Assembly (NCBI RefSeq): GCF_017876795.1
Contig: NZ_JAGIOR010000001.1
Location: 1,064,501 to 1,128,500, forward strand
Origin: Rhizobium leguminosarum
GTDB lineage: Bacteria > Pseudomonadota > Alphaproteobacteria > Rhizobiales > Rhizobiaceae
Direction of reading: 5' to 3'
DNA: 64,000 nt
Shown here piece after piece: positions 8,056 through 16,591 of the stretch (position 1 is its first letter; the number at the start of each line of letters is the position of its first letter). The notes under the pieces were generated by a model, which made no database searches, was not told the origin of the DNA, and saw only the letters and a list, made by a program, of their open reading frames with translations. The translations under genes were made by a program, and so were the position numbers.

Positions 8056-11000
8056 ATGGACGCCACCACCGAAAAGCGGCCCTTCAATCTGTCGCGCTGG
8101 GCGATCGGCCATCCGAGCATCGCCCGCTTCCTCTTCGGACTGATCATCATTACCGGCGTGCTCGGTCTGATGCGCATGGGCCAGCGCGAGGATCCCGAAT
8201 TCACCTTCCGCGTCATGGTCGTTCAGGCGATCTGGCCGGGCGCTTCCATCCAGGAGATGGAAGATCAGGTCGTCAACAAGATCGAACGCAAGCTGCAGGA
8301 AACGCCGCATATCGACTGGGTGAAGTCCTATACCCGGGCGGGCAGCGCGATCATCACCCTGCAGGTCAAGGGCGACACGAATTCGAAGGACGTGGCGGAT
8401 GCCTTCTACCAGGTGCGCAAGAAGGTCGGCGACATTTCCAGCGAGCTGCCGCAGGGCCTGCTCGGCCCCTATTTCAACGACGAGTTCGGCGATACTTTCA
8501 TCACGCTGCATTCGATCAGCGGCGACGGCTATTCCTATCCGGAATTGAAAAAATTCGCGATCCAGGCGCGCGACATGCTGCTGACGACGCCTGGTGTCGA
8601 GAAGGCGGTCATCATCGGCGACCAGCCTGAGAAGATTTATATCGATGTCTCGTCCAAGGCGCTCGCCGAGCGCGGCCTGACGATCCTCGACCTGCAGAAC
8701 GCCATCAAGGGCCAGAACAATGTCGATCCGGCGGGCTCCGTCGATACCGGCCTGCGCTCGGTGCGCATCTCCGTCGAAGGTGACGTGAAGAAGGCGGCCG
8801 ATATCCGCGAGTTGCGCCTTCGCGCCGGCGGCCAGGTGACGCGGCTCGGCGATATCGCCACCGTCAGTTCCGGGCTCGAGGATCCCTATCAGCGCAAGTA
8901 CCGTTTCAACGGCCATGACAGCGTCCAGGTCGGCGTCGTGATGGCCAAGGGCTTCAACGTGACCGATGTCGGTAAGGGCGTCGAGGCGACCTATCAGCGC
9001 TTCGAGGAGGCGCTGCCCTACGGCGTCGCGGTCGATCAGATCGCCAACCAGCCGGACGTGGTGACGGATGCGGTCAGCGAATTCATGCATGCGCTCGGCG
9101 AAGCCCTTGTCATTGTGCTTATTGTCTCGTTCCTGTCGATCGGCTGGCGCTCGGGTCTCGTCATCGCCATTGCCATTCCGCTGGTGCTCGCCGCCACCTT
9201 CGCGCTGATGTACGAACTCGGCATCGACCTGCAGCGCATCTCGCTCGGCGCGCTGATCATCGCACTCGGCCTGCTCGTCGACGATGCGATGATCGTCGTC
9301 GAGATGATGGAGCGAAAGCTGGAGGAGGGGCTGGTCAAGATCGAAGCGGCAAGCTTCGCCTATTCCTCGACCGCCTTCCCGATGCTGACGGGTACGCTGA
9401 TCACCACGGCCGGCTTCATTCCCGTCGGCTTCGCCGCATCGACGGCCGGCGAATATGTGCGCTCACTGTTTTATGTCGTCGGCATCGCGCTTGTCACCTC
9501 GTGGTTTGTCGCCGTCTATTTCACGCCGTGGCTCGGCTACATGATCCTCAAGCAGCGCCATCACGCCGGCGAGCATCACGATGCCTTCGATACGAGCTTT
9601 TATCGCCGTCTGCGCGGCACGGTCGGCTGGGCGGTGCGCCACCGGGTCATCGTGCTGCTGCTGACGCTCGGCACCTTCGTCACCAGCCTCTGGGCCTTCC
9701 AGTTCATTCCGCAAAACTTCTTCCCGCAATCGTCCCGGCCGGAAATCCTGGTCGATCTATGGCTGCCCGAGGGCACCAGCATCAAGGAAGTCGAGGTGCA
9801 GGCAAAGGCGCTCGAAGCCAAGATGATGGATGATCCCGACAAGAAGTTCATCGCCACCTATATTGGCGAAGGCGCGCCGCGCTTCTTCCTGCCTCTCGAT
9901 CAGCAGTTACGCAACCCGAACTTCGCCCAGCTCCTCGTCATGGCCAATGACGAACCGGCGCGCGAGCGGCTGATCGTCAAGCTGCGGGCGATTCTTGCAG
10001 AGGATTTCCCCGAGATTCGCGGCAAGGTCGATCGTCTCTTCCTCGGCCCGCCGACCGGCTGGCCAGTGCAGATGCGCGTCATGGGGCCGGACCGACAGGA
10101 AGTGCGAGCGATCGCCGATCAGGTAAAGGCGCGCTTTGCGGCCAATCCGATGCTCGGCGCCATCCATGACGACTGGCTGGAACAGGTGCCGGCGATGAAG
10201 CTGGTGATCGACCAGGACCGCGCCCGGGCCCTTGGCGTCACCTCACAGCGGGTGCGCCAGATGCTGCAGACCGCCATGTCCGGTGCGGCGCTCGACGATT
10301 TCCGCGACGGCGAGGAGACGGTCTCGATCGTCGCCCGCGAGCCGGATGCCAGCCGTTCGCTGCTGTCGGCGGTCAATTCCGTCTATGTGCCGACGGATTT
10401 CGGTGGCTTCGTGCCGGTCTCGCAGGTCGCCAAGGTCGTGCCGGTCATGGAACAGGGCATCGAATGGCGGCGCAACCGCCTGCCGACGATCACCGTACGT
10501 GCGACGCTGCCCGATGGCGTGCAGCCGAACGACGTGGTGATGAAGATGTATGCCGACATGAAGGACATCCGCGACAGCCTGCCGGCCGGCTACAATGTCG
10601 AAATCCAGGGCGGCGCCGAGGATGCGGCGGAAAGCCAGATGTCGATCGCCGCCAAGGCGCCGATCATGCTTGCCGTCATTATCGTGCTGCTGATGGTGCA
10701 GCTGCAGCACTTCGGCAAGGCGATGCTGGTGCTCGCCACCGGACCGCTCGGTATTATCGGTGCGGCGGCCGCCTTGCTGATCAGCGGCGCGCCCTTCGGC
10801 TTCGTGGCGATCCTCGGTGTCATCGCGCTGCTCGGCATCATCATGCGCAACTCGATCATCCTGGTCGATCAGATCGACCAGGATATCAAGGCCGGCATGC
10901 ACCGGCAGGAGGCGATCGTCGGCGCTGCCGTCCGGCGTTTCCGGCCGATCATGCTGACGGCGCTCACCGCCGTGCTGGCACTGATCCCGATCTCGCGCGG

Positions 11001-11199
11001 CGTCTTCTGGGGTCCGCTCGCCTACGCGATGATGGGCGGCATCCTGGTTGCGACCGTGCTTACCATTCTGGTTCTGCCTGCCGGTTACGCGCTTTTCTTC
11101 GGCCGGGAGCCGAAGGCAAAGGACGAGCCAGGCCAGGATGCCGATGCCATCCAGGAAGAGGCGGATGACAGACATCCGCCGGCGTTGGCAGCAGAGTGA
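8056..11199 (+). CDS. RND-family efflux pump, inner-membrane subunit
   Basis: 1047-aa proton-driven transporter of the AcrB/HAE1 superfamily. It shows the expected doubled layout: an N-terminal membrane helix, a large periplasmic loop (about residues 40-335), membrane segments around 345-540, a second periplasmic loop (about 570-865) and a second helix bundle. The helix-4 aspartate pair is present in LIIALGLLVDDAMIVVEMME (about residue 413). It is transcribed with the adaptor and the TetR gene. Substrate is not predictable; solvents, detergents or plant phenolics are typical for the family. Confidence 0.9.
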   Translation: MDATTEKRPFNLSRWAIGHPSIARFLFGLIIITGVLGLMRMGQREDPEFTFRVMVVQAIWPGASIQEMEDQVVNKIERKLQETPHIDWVKSYTRAGSAIITLQVKGDTNSKDVADAFYQVRKKVGDISSELPQGLLGPYFNDEFGDTFITLHSISGDGYSYPELKKFAIQARDMLLTTPGVEKAVIIGDQPEKIYIDVSSKALAERGLTILDLQNAIKGQNNVDPAGSVDTGLRSVRISVEGDVKKAADIRELRLRAGGQVTRLGDIATVSSGLEDPYQRKYRFNGHDSVQVGVVMAKGFNVTDVGKGVEATYQRFEEALPYGVAVDQIANQPDVVTDAVSEFMHALGEALVIVLIVSFLSIGWRSGLVIAIAIPLVLAATFALMYELGIDLQRISLGALIIALGLLVDDAMIVVEMMERKLEEGLVKIEAASFAYSSTAFPMLTGTLITTAGFIPVGFAASTAGEYVRSLFYVVGIALVTSWFVAVYFTPWLGYMILKQRHHAGEHHDAFDTSFYRRLRGTVGWAVRHRVIVLLLTLGTFVTSLWAFQFIPQNFFPQSSRPEILVDLWLPEGTSIKEVEVQAKALEAKMMDDPDKKFIATYIGEGAPRFFLPLDQQLRNPNFAQLLVMANDEPARERLIVKLRAILAEDFPEIRGKVDRLFLGPPTGWPVQMRVMGPDRQEVRAIADQVKARFAANPMLGAIHDDWLEQVPAMKLVIDQDRARALGVTSQRVRQMLQTAMSGAALDDFRDGEETVSIVAREPDASRSLLSAVNSVYVPTDFGGFVPVSQVAKVVPVMEQGIEWRRNRLPTITVRATLPDGVQPNDVVMKMYADMKDIRDSLPAGYNVEIQGGAEDAAESQMSIAAKAPIMLAVIIVLLMVQLQHFGKAMLVLATGPLGIIGAAAALLISGAPFGFVAILGVIALLGIIMRNSIILVDQIDQDIKAGMHRQEAIVGAAVRRFRPIMLTALTAVLALIPISRGVFWGPLAYAMMGGILVATVLTILVLPAGYALFFGREPKAKDEPGQDADAIQEEADDRHPPALAAE

Positions 11200-11201
11200 G
11201 G

Positions 11202-11229
11202 ACGGCGCGGCGAAAGCCGCGCCGTTTTC
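11202..11229 (+). terminator. Intrinsic terminator of the RND operon
   Basis: ACGGCGCGGC (11202-11211) and GCCGCGCCGT (11216-11225) form a perfect 10-bp stem with a GAAA tetraloop followed by TTT, 2 bp after the pump stop codon. Confidence 0.85.
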
Positions 11230-11402
11230 CTTACGAGGTCGCAGCTCTCTCCTCAAACCACGTTGCGCTGCCCGCTCGCCTTAAACCTGCGTGCCGATTC
11301 CATTGCCGCCCCGAAAGAGCTAAGCTGCGAAAGCATGCCGGAAGACCAAGACGGCGTCTCGGCGATGCATTGCCGCGGACGAGTTTGCGGGGAGGCACGA
11401 TC

Positions 11403-13313
11403 ATGGCCGATTATCGTCTGGACGCGAGCTGGAGCCCGATCGAGGACAGTTTCGGACGCTTGACCATCACGCTCTTCAATCTTTCGACCGAGCCGCTTTC
11501 CGGCTTCTCGCTTGCCTATGTGTCGGCGACGTGGGTTGCCGACACATATGTCTGCGACGGTGCCAGATTGACGCGACAGGTTGCGAATTTTCATGAGTTC
11601 CTGCCGCCCGACGGGCTGAGCGTTCCCCCGGGCGGGCGTTGGCGGTTCACCATCGAAGGGCTGGCCAGCGAACCGAAACATAGGACAGATGGTATCAAAT
11701 CTGCCCATCTGACGCTTATGGACGGCCGTCACGTTCCGGTCACTTTCGGCGATCTCATGCTCGAAGGCCGGGACGGCGGTGTGGCGCCGCCGCTTCTGCC
11801 GCCGGGCCGGATCGAGGAGCCCTATGCGCTGCTGCCCTGGCCGCTGTCGCTCGGGCTGAAGGCGGGAGACTTGCCGGTCGTTCTCTATCCCGTTGAACGG
11901 ACCCGGCCCGATGCGATCAAGTCTCTCGCCCTGGTTCTCGCGCTTTGCCAGCGGCTCTATCCGGCCGACAGCGCGCCGTTCGCGCTCGGTGCCGTCAAAG
12001 GCGGGCGCGCCATTCGTTTCGTCACCGAATCGTCGATCGCCGCCTTCGCTTACGAACTGCGGTTCTCCTCGCATGAGATCGTGCTTTCGAGCGCGGACCC
12101 AGCGGGGCGGCGATATGGGTTGATCAGCCTGGCGCAATTGCTGCACGGCGCCCGCGCCGATCGCGAGCGCTTCCAATTTCCCAATTTTGGCACGATCGCC
12201 GACCAGCCGCGCCATGACTGGCGCGGCTGCCATCTCGATGTGTCGGGGCGGTTTTATCCGATGGCGGACGTCATGCGGCTGATCGATATCCTGGCGTGGA
12301 ACAAACTCAATATTTTCCACTGGCACCTTACCGATGACGAAGCCTGGCGGTTGGAGATCAAGGCCTATCCCGCGCTGACGGAAATCGGCGCACGGCGTGG
12401 GCTCGACGAAGTGCTGGCGCCGCAGTACGGCGACGGGTCGGAAGTGCACGCCGGCCACTACACGCAGGACGACGTCAGGCGGATCGTTGCGCATGCCGCA
12501 TCGCTTGGTGTCGAGGTGGTGCCGGAAATCGATATTCCCGGCCACAGCGCCGCAGCGCTTTCCTCATTGCCCGATCTCGTCGATCGGCAGGAGGCTGATG
12601 ATAGTTACCGCTCGCCGCAGGGTTATGCCAACAATACCCTCAATCCGGCGGTCGAATTCACTTACGAATTCCTCGGCAAGGTGTTCGACGAAATGGTGCC
12701 GCTGTTTCCCGGCGAGTATTTTCATATCGGCGGTGACGAGGTGGCGTCCGGCGCCTGGCTTTCCTCGCCACTCTGCCAGGCGCTGATGGAGCGGGAGAAA
12801 CTGGCCGGCACCGCCGCGCTGCAATCCTATTTCCTCAAGCGCATCCAGGGCATGCTGTCGGAGCGCGGCAAGAAGCTCGCCGGCTGGAATGAGGTCTCGC
12901 ACGGCGGCGGCGTCGATCGCGACGGCACGCTGCTGATGGCCTGGGAAACGCCCGACGTCGGCATCGAACTGGTGCAGGCAGGCTACGACGTGGTTATGAC
13001 GCCGGGACAGGCCTATTATCTCGACATGGCGCAGGCGGAAGCCTGGTCCGAGCCCGGCGCAAGCTGGGCGGGCTTCACGCCGCCGGAGCGGACCTATTGT
13101 TACGAGGCCGAGGGCGAGTTGCCGGAGGGGCTGAGGGGGAAGATGCGCGGCATCCAGGCCTGTATCTGGAGCGGCAACATCGCCTCGCGCGCGCATTTCA
13201 ACCGGCTGGTCTTCCCGCGCCTTCCGGCAATCGCCGAGGCGGCCTGGACGCCTTTGGCGCGCAAGGACTGGGATCGGTTCGCAGCGATCGTGCGGATGTG
13301 GCCGGTGCTTTAG
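11403..13313 (+). CDS. Beta-N-acetylhexosaminidase, glycoside hydrolase family 20
   Basis: 636-aa enzyme that removes terminal GlcNAc or GalNAc from oligosaccharides. Residues 1 to about 125 form a beta-rich N-terminal domain, about 140-265 a GH20b-like domain, and the barrel begins near HDWRGCHLDVSGRF (about 271). The catalytic Asp-Glu pair is in YFHIGGDEV (about 444-445); HWHLTDDEAWR and IDIPGHS are further hallmarks. The ATG at 11403 follows GGGGAGG; upstream open frame looks non-coding. There is no signal peptide, so it should act in the cytoplasm on imported chitooligosaccharides or wall fragments, consistent with the convergent ROK kinase. Its TAG stop lies in a palindromic repeat. Confidence 0.9.
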   Translation: MADYRLDASWSPIEDSFGRLTITLFNLSTEPLSGFSLAYVSATWVADTYVCDGARLTRQVANFHEFLPPDGLSVPPGGRWRFTIEGLASEPKHRTDGIKSAHLTLMDGRHVPVTFGDLMLEGRDGGVAPPLLPPGRIEEPYALLPWPLSLGLKAGDLPVVLYPVERTRPDAIKSLALVLALCQRLYPADSAPFALGAVKGGRAIRFVTESSIAAFAYELRFSSHEIVLSSADPAGRRYGLISLAQLLHGARADRERFQFPNFGTIADQPRHDWRGCHLDVSGRFYPMADVMRLIDILAWNKLNIFHWHLTDDEAWRLEIKAYPALTEIGARRGLDEVLAPQYGDGSEVHAGHYTQDDVRRIVAHAASLGVEVVPEIDIPGHSAAALSSLPDLVDRQEADDSYRSPQGYANNTLNPAVEFTYEFLGKVFDEMVPLFPGEYFHIGGDEVASGAWLSSPLCQALMEREKLAGTAALQSYFLKRIQGMLSERGKKLAGWNEVSHGGGVDRDGTLLMAWETPDVGIELVQAGYDVVMTPGQAYYLDMAQAEAWSEPGASWAGFTPPERTYCYEAEGELPEGLRGKMRGIQACIWSGNIASRAHFNRLVFPRLPAIAEAAWTPLARKDWDRFAAIVRMWPVL

Positions 13314-13582
13314 AGCCTTTCCTGGTCAGATTGAAGCATTCTGCCGGAGCAGGTTTTCGTCAGGGCAGAGGCGATTGGCGACGGGCATACCCCTTGGTAC
13401 GTCCGAGCCGATCGCCTCTGCCCTGGCGGAAAGATGCCCGGCCCTTCGGGTTGGCTGAAACGGGCCGCCTGCTCGACCGGCCGACTTGGCCGTAGAACTG
13501 GGCTACGACGCGCGCCGGCCGGTCGAGCATCCGACTCCGTTTGAGCCAACAGAATGATTCAATCTGACCAGGAAAGGCTCTA
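13311..13582. repeat. 272-bp nested palindromic element between convergent genes
   Basis: Outer arms at 13311-13343 and 13550-13582 are 33-bp inverted repeats with one mismatch, starting TAGAGCCTTTCCTGGTCAGA. Inside are two further inverted repeats: CAGGGCAGAGGCGAT (13361-13375 with 13411-13425) and a longer imperfect pair at 13450-13483 with 13516-13550, including TGCTCGACCGGCCG. The first and last triplets are the TAG stop codons of the hexosaminidase (13311-13313) and, on the minus strand, of the ROK kinase (13580-13582). A compact form of the outer arm recurs at 32539-32584. It probably acts as a two-way terminator. Confidence 0.85.
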
Positions 13583-14494
13583 AGCCACCACGTCCGCCTT
13601 CAATCCTAGCAGTGCTGCGCCGATCAGGCCGGGTTCGATACGGCACTGGCTGCGCACCACCAGCGGCCGGTCGAACTTGCGCAGGATGCGGGCGCGCACG
13701 GCCTGATCGAGCTCGGCAAGCAGCGGCGCGACATTGGACAGCCCACCACCGACCGGCACGATGGTGGCGCCGGTGATGTTGATCGTCAGCGCCAGGGGCG
13801 AGGCGACGAGATCGACATAGACGTCGATCGTCCGTGTCGCCTTCTCCTCACCATGTTGCCATTGAGCGATGATTTCTTCGCTCGAAAGGTCGAGATCATG
13901 CAGCGTCTTGTGCAGGCGCTCCAGGCCACGGGCGCCGCCGACGGTGTCGACGCAGCGCTTCTGGCCGCAGCCGCAGGCATAGGCGGGAATGGCGACAGGC
14001 GGATTGCCGGCCGCGGATGCGATGATCGGCCCGTGACCCCATTCGCCGGCAAAACCGCCGGCCTCATTGACGAGGCGGCCGTCGGCAACCAGGCCGCCGC
14101 CGACGCCGGTGCCAAGGATGGCGCCGAAGACGATGCGGTGGCCGCGACCGGCGCCGAGGCCGGCTTCGGCAATCGCGAAACAGTCGGCGTCGTTGGCGAT
14201 CAGCGCCGGCAGGCCAAGTTCGGCTTCGAGATCGGTGGCCAGCGTGCGGTCATGGATGCAGGGAATGTTGGCGCAGATCAGCCGCTGCGTATCGGGATCA
14301 ACGACGCCGGCGATGGACAGCGCAATGCGGCTCGGCGCTTCACCGGTTTCAGTGATGATGGCGCGCAAGGTCGCGACGAAAGCGGCGAAATCATCTTTCG
14401 GGGTCGGGCGGCGGCCGAGGGGGACGATGTCCGTCTCGGAGCGGGCGATGCCGCCCTTGATGGCGGAGCCGCCGATGTCGAATGAAATGATCAT
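13580..14494 (-). CDS. ROK-family sugar kinase (probable N-acetylglucosamine or glucose kinase)
   Basis: 304-aa cytoplasmic kinase of the ROK family. Motifs: phosphate-binding IISFDIGGSAIKGG at the start, NDADCFAIAEA near 105, GTGVGGGLV near 130, GEWGHGP near 153, and the zinc motif CGCGQKRCVDTVGG near 175. The ATG at 14494 begins directly at the conserved fold and is preceded by CAGGGTGG. Convergent with the hexosaminidase, so a GlcNAc kinase that handles sugars released by it is likely; glucokinase or a mannose kinase cannot be excluded. Its TAG stop is the last triplet of the nested palindrome. Confidence 0.82.
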   Translation of the reverse strand: MIISFDIGGSAIKGGIARSETDIVPLGRRPTPKDDFAAFVATLRAIITETGEAPSRIALSIAGVVDPDTQRLICANIPCIHDRTLATDLEAELGLPALIANDADCFAIAEAGLGAGRGHRIVFGAILGTGVGGGLVADGRLVNEAGGFAGEWGHGPIIASAAGNPPVAIPAYACGCGQKRCVDTVGGARGLERLHKTLHDLDLSSEEIIAQWQHGEEKATRTIDVYVDLVASPLALTINITGATIVPVGGGLSNVAPLLAELDQAVRARILRKFDRPLVVRSQCRIEPGLIGAALLGLKADVVA

Positions 14495-14708
14495 TGCCAC
14501 CCTGCCGTTTCTCTGGTCTGTGGTGTCTGCTCGCACTGTTGGCGGGGAATTACAAGCCTTCATTCCGCCGCCCGCCACGCGCCTGCGGCGCAACGGAGGA
14601 ATGGCCGAGCCAAATCGCTACCAACAGCTATTCGCGTCTCACAAGTCATTCAATTGGCATATTGCGCGGCCAAAATCTGCGCCTGCACTTCCATCATCCA
14701 CTGGTATC

Positions 14709-15368
14709 ATGACCATCGAAAACGCCGATTCCCATAGACGCAGAAGACCACGTCCACCCCGTCCCAAAGGTCGCCGCCTCTCATCCATCCTGCGTCAGCT
14801 GGCCGCCGACCGGAGCCGGGAGCGGATTTCGATCGGCGACCTGTTCCAGACGATGGGCGACAGGGCGATCAGCGCGTTGATGCTGATCTTCGCGCTGCCG
14901 AACGCTTTTCCCACGCCGCCCGGCACTTCGGCAGTGCTCGGCGCTCCGCTCGTCTTCCTGGCCGCGCAGTTGACCTTTGGGCTGAAACCCTGGCTTCCGA
15001 GGATAATTGCCGACCGTTCGATACGGCGGGAGGATTTCGAGACCATTGTCGGCCGCATCCACCACTGGCTCGCCTGGGCGGAGCGCATGCTGAAGCCAAG
15101 GCTGGCGATCTTTGCCGAGCCGCCGGCGGAGTATCTCGCTGGAGCCGCATGCCTGCTGCTGTCGATCGTGCTGCTGCTGCCGGTTCCGCTCGGCAATATT
15201 CTGCCGGCGGTCACGATCTCGGTCTTCGCTTTCGGCATATTGGGCCGTGACGGGCTCTTCGCGCTGATCGGTTTCGTGATGACGGCGGTGTCGCTGGTCG
15301 TTGCCGGCGGCGTGATTTACGGTCTCGTGAAGGCGGCGATCTATCTCGTCATGCAATGGTTTGCCTGA
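14709..15368 (+). CDS. ExoD-family exopolysaccharide synthesis protein
   Basis: 219-aa membrane protein. A basic N-terminus is followed by the conserved segment of the ExoD family: LSSILRQLAADR, ISIGDLFQTMGDRAISALML and LPNAFPTPPGTS. Three or four hydrophobic segments follow (about residues 70-95, 140-160, 165-185, 190-210). ExoD of Sinorhizobium meliloti affects exopolysaccharide and nodule invasion; the biochemical role is unknown. The start is uncertain: ATG 14709 has a weak ribosome site, whereas an in-frame ATG at 14601 has GGAGG too close. It diverges from the ROK kinase gene. Confidence 0.8.
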   Translation: MTIENADSHRRRRPRPPRPKGRRLSSILRQLAADRSRERISIGDLFQTMGDRAISALMLIFALPNAFPTPPGTSAVLGAPLVFLAAQLTFGLKPWLPRIIADRSIRREDFETIVGRIHHWLAWAERMLKPRLAIFAEPPAEYLAGAACLLLSIVLLLPVPLGNILPAVTISVFAFGILGRDGLFALIGFVMTAVSLVVAGGVIYGLVKAAIYLVMQWFA

Positions 15369-15495
15369 GTAATTCGGCAGGGCTCCTCTCAACAGGCTCG
15401 ACATTTGCCGGAATTTTGTTTTGATCTGGCGCGATAGAGATTCAAATCATGTTCGGCGGCGGCACGCCGGCTCACTTTCGCGTGGTAGGCATTCG

Positions 15496-16446
15496 ATGGC
15501 AAAAAGATCCGAGACCCCTGCACGGCTCGACGATGCGGCGCGTGCCGGCTGGCTCTATTACGTCGCCGGGCGCACGCAGGATGAAATCGCCGCTACGATG
15601 GGGATCTCCCGGCAATCGGCGCAGCGGCTGGTGTCGCTGGCGGTTGCCGAGCGTCTGATCAAGGTGCGGCTCGATCATCCGATCGCCGCCTGCCTGGAAC
15701 TCGCCAGTCAACTGCGGCGGAAATTCGGACTGAAGCATGTGGAGGTGGTGCCGAGCGATTCCGGGTCCTCGGCGACGGTCGGCATTGCCGAGGCGGCCGC
15801 GGCCGAGATCGAGCGGTGGCTGAAACGGGCCGAGCCGATCGTGCTCGCCGTCGGTACCGGCCGGACGCTGAAGGCGGCCGTCGACCAGCTTCCGGCGATC
15901 GAATGTCCCCATCACCGTATCGTCTCGCTGACCGGCAATATCGCCCCGGACGGATCGGCGGCTTACTACAACGTCATCTTCAGCATGGCTGATGCCGTAA
16001 AGGCGCGGCACTATCCGATGCCGTTGCCGGTGCTCGTCACCTCTGCTGAGGAGCGGGAGCTGCTGCATGGCCAGCAACTGGTGCGCTCGACGCTTGACAT
16101 CAGCGCGCAAGCCGACGTCACCTTCGTCGGCATCGGTGAACTCGGCATCGACGGGCCGCTTTGCGTCGACGGTTTTCTCGAGAAGGACGAGATGATGGAG
16201 CTGATGCGCGGGGGAGCGGTCGGCGAGATCTGCGGCTGGATCTTTGACGTCGACGGCGGGTTGCTCGACAACCCGATCAACGAGCGCGTCGCGTCGGCGC
16301 CGATCCCGTCCCGCGACGCGTCGATGGTCATTGGGCTGGCCAAGGGCAAGCGCAAGTTCAAGGCGATCAGGGCCGCCGTCGTCGGTCATCAAATCAACGC
16401 TCTGATTACCGACGAAGAGACTGCTGAGTTTTTGCTCAGGAATTGA
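15496..16446 (+). CDS. SorC/DeoR-type sugar-binding transcriptional regulator of the polyol operon
   Basis: 316-aa regulator. The N-terminal helix-turn-helix spans about residues 12-50 (YYVAGRTQDEIAATMGISRQ then RLVSLAVAERLI). The C-terminal sugar-phosphate-isomerase-like sensor domain has the VGTGRTLKAAVDQLP and VGIGELGIDGP motifs of SorC proteins. It lies 145 bp upstream of the polyol operon in the same direction, as SmoC-like regulators do. A perfect TTTTTGCTCA/TGAGCAAAAA inverted repeat covers its stop codon and a second site lies at the next promoter. The inducer is probably a polyol or its phosphate. Confidence 0.85.
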   Translation: MAKRSETPARLDDAARAGWLYYVAGRTQDEIAATMGISRQSAQRLVSLAVAERLIKVRLDHPIAACLELASQLRRKFGLKHVEVVPSDSGSSATVGIAEAAAAEIERWLKRAEPIVLAVGTGRTLKAAVDQLPAIECPHHRIVSLTGNIAPDGSAAYYNVIFSMADAVKARHYPMPLPVLVTSAEERELLHGQQLVRSTLDISAQADVTFVGIGELGIDGPLCVDGFLEKDEMMELMRGGAVGEICGWIFDVDGGLLDNPINERVASAPIPSRDASMVIGLAKGKRKFKAIRAAVVGHQINALITDEETAEFLLRN

Positions 16447-16453
16447 GCAAAAA
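16429..16453. promoter_or_regulatory. 10-bp inverted repeat over the regulator stop codon
   Basis: TTTTTGCTCA (16429-16438) and TGAGCAAAAA (16444-16453) are perfect inverted repeats with a 5-bp spacer, overlapping the TGA of the SorC-type gene. The stem is AT-rich with no T-run after it, so an operator fits better than a terminator. The same TGAGC/GCTCA half-sites recur at 16549-16567. Confidence 0.5.
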
Positions 16454-16513
16454 ATATTCTTTTTAAATCAATTAGATAACTACCTCCTTCGGCACCGCAG
16501 CAACGATTGCCGA

Positions 16514-16567
16514 TTGACATTCGATATCGTTTGTTGAGTAATTGCCCATGAGCGAAGCGAATGCTCA
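16514..16567 (+). promoter_or_regulatory. Promoter and candidate operator of the polyol operon
   Basis: TTGACA (16514-16519) and AGTAAT (16537-16542) with 17-bp spacing form a good sigma-70 promoter. TGAGC (16549-16553) and GCTCA (16563-16567) are inverted half-sites placed about where transcription should start. They match the half-sites at 16429-16453, which suggests binding by the upstream SorC-type regulator. Confidence 0.6.
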
Positions 16568-16591
16568 CACCCCGTCTTCTGGGAGGAAGAT

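Noticed and set aside
7954..9090. 378-aa open frame on the minus strand across the RND genes
   Set aside because: Shadow of the RND adaptor and pump genes with the same biased composition; no family resemblance.
11253..12545. 430-aa open frame antisense to the hexosaminidase
   Set aside because: The plus strand encodes an unmistakable GH20 enzyme over the same bases.
16429..16453. Reading the inverted repeat as a terminator of the regulator gene
   Set aside because: The stem is short and AT-rich and is followed by A rather than T; an operator is more likely.
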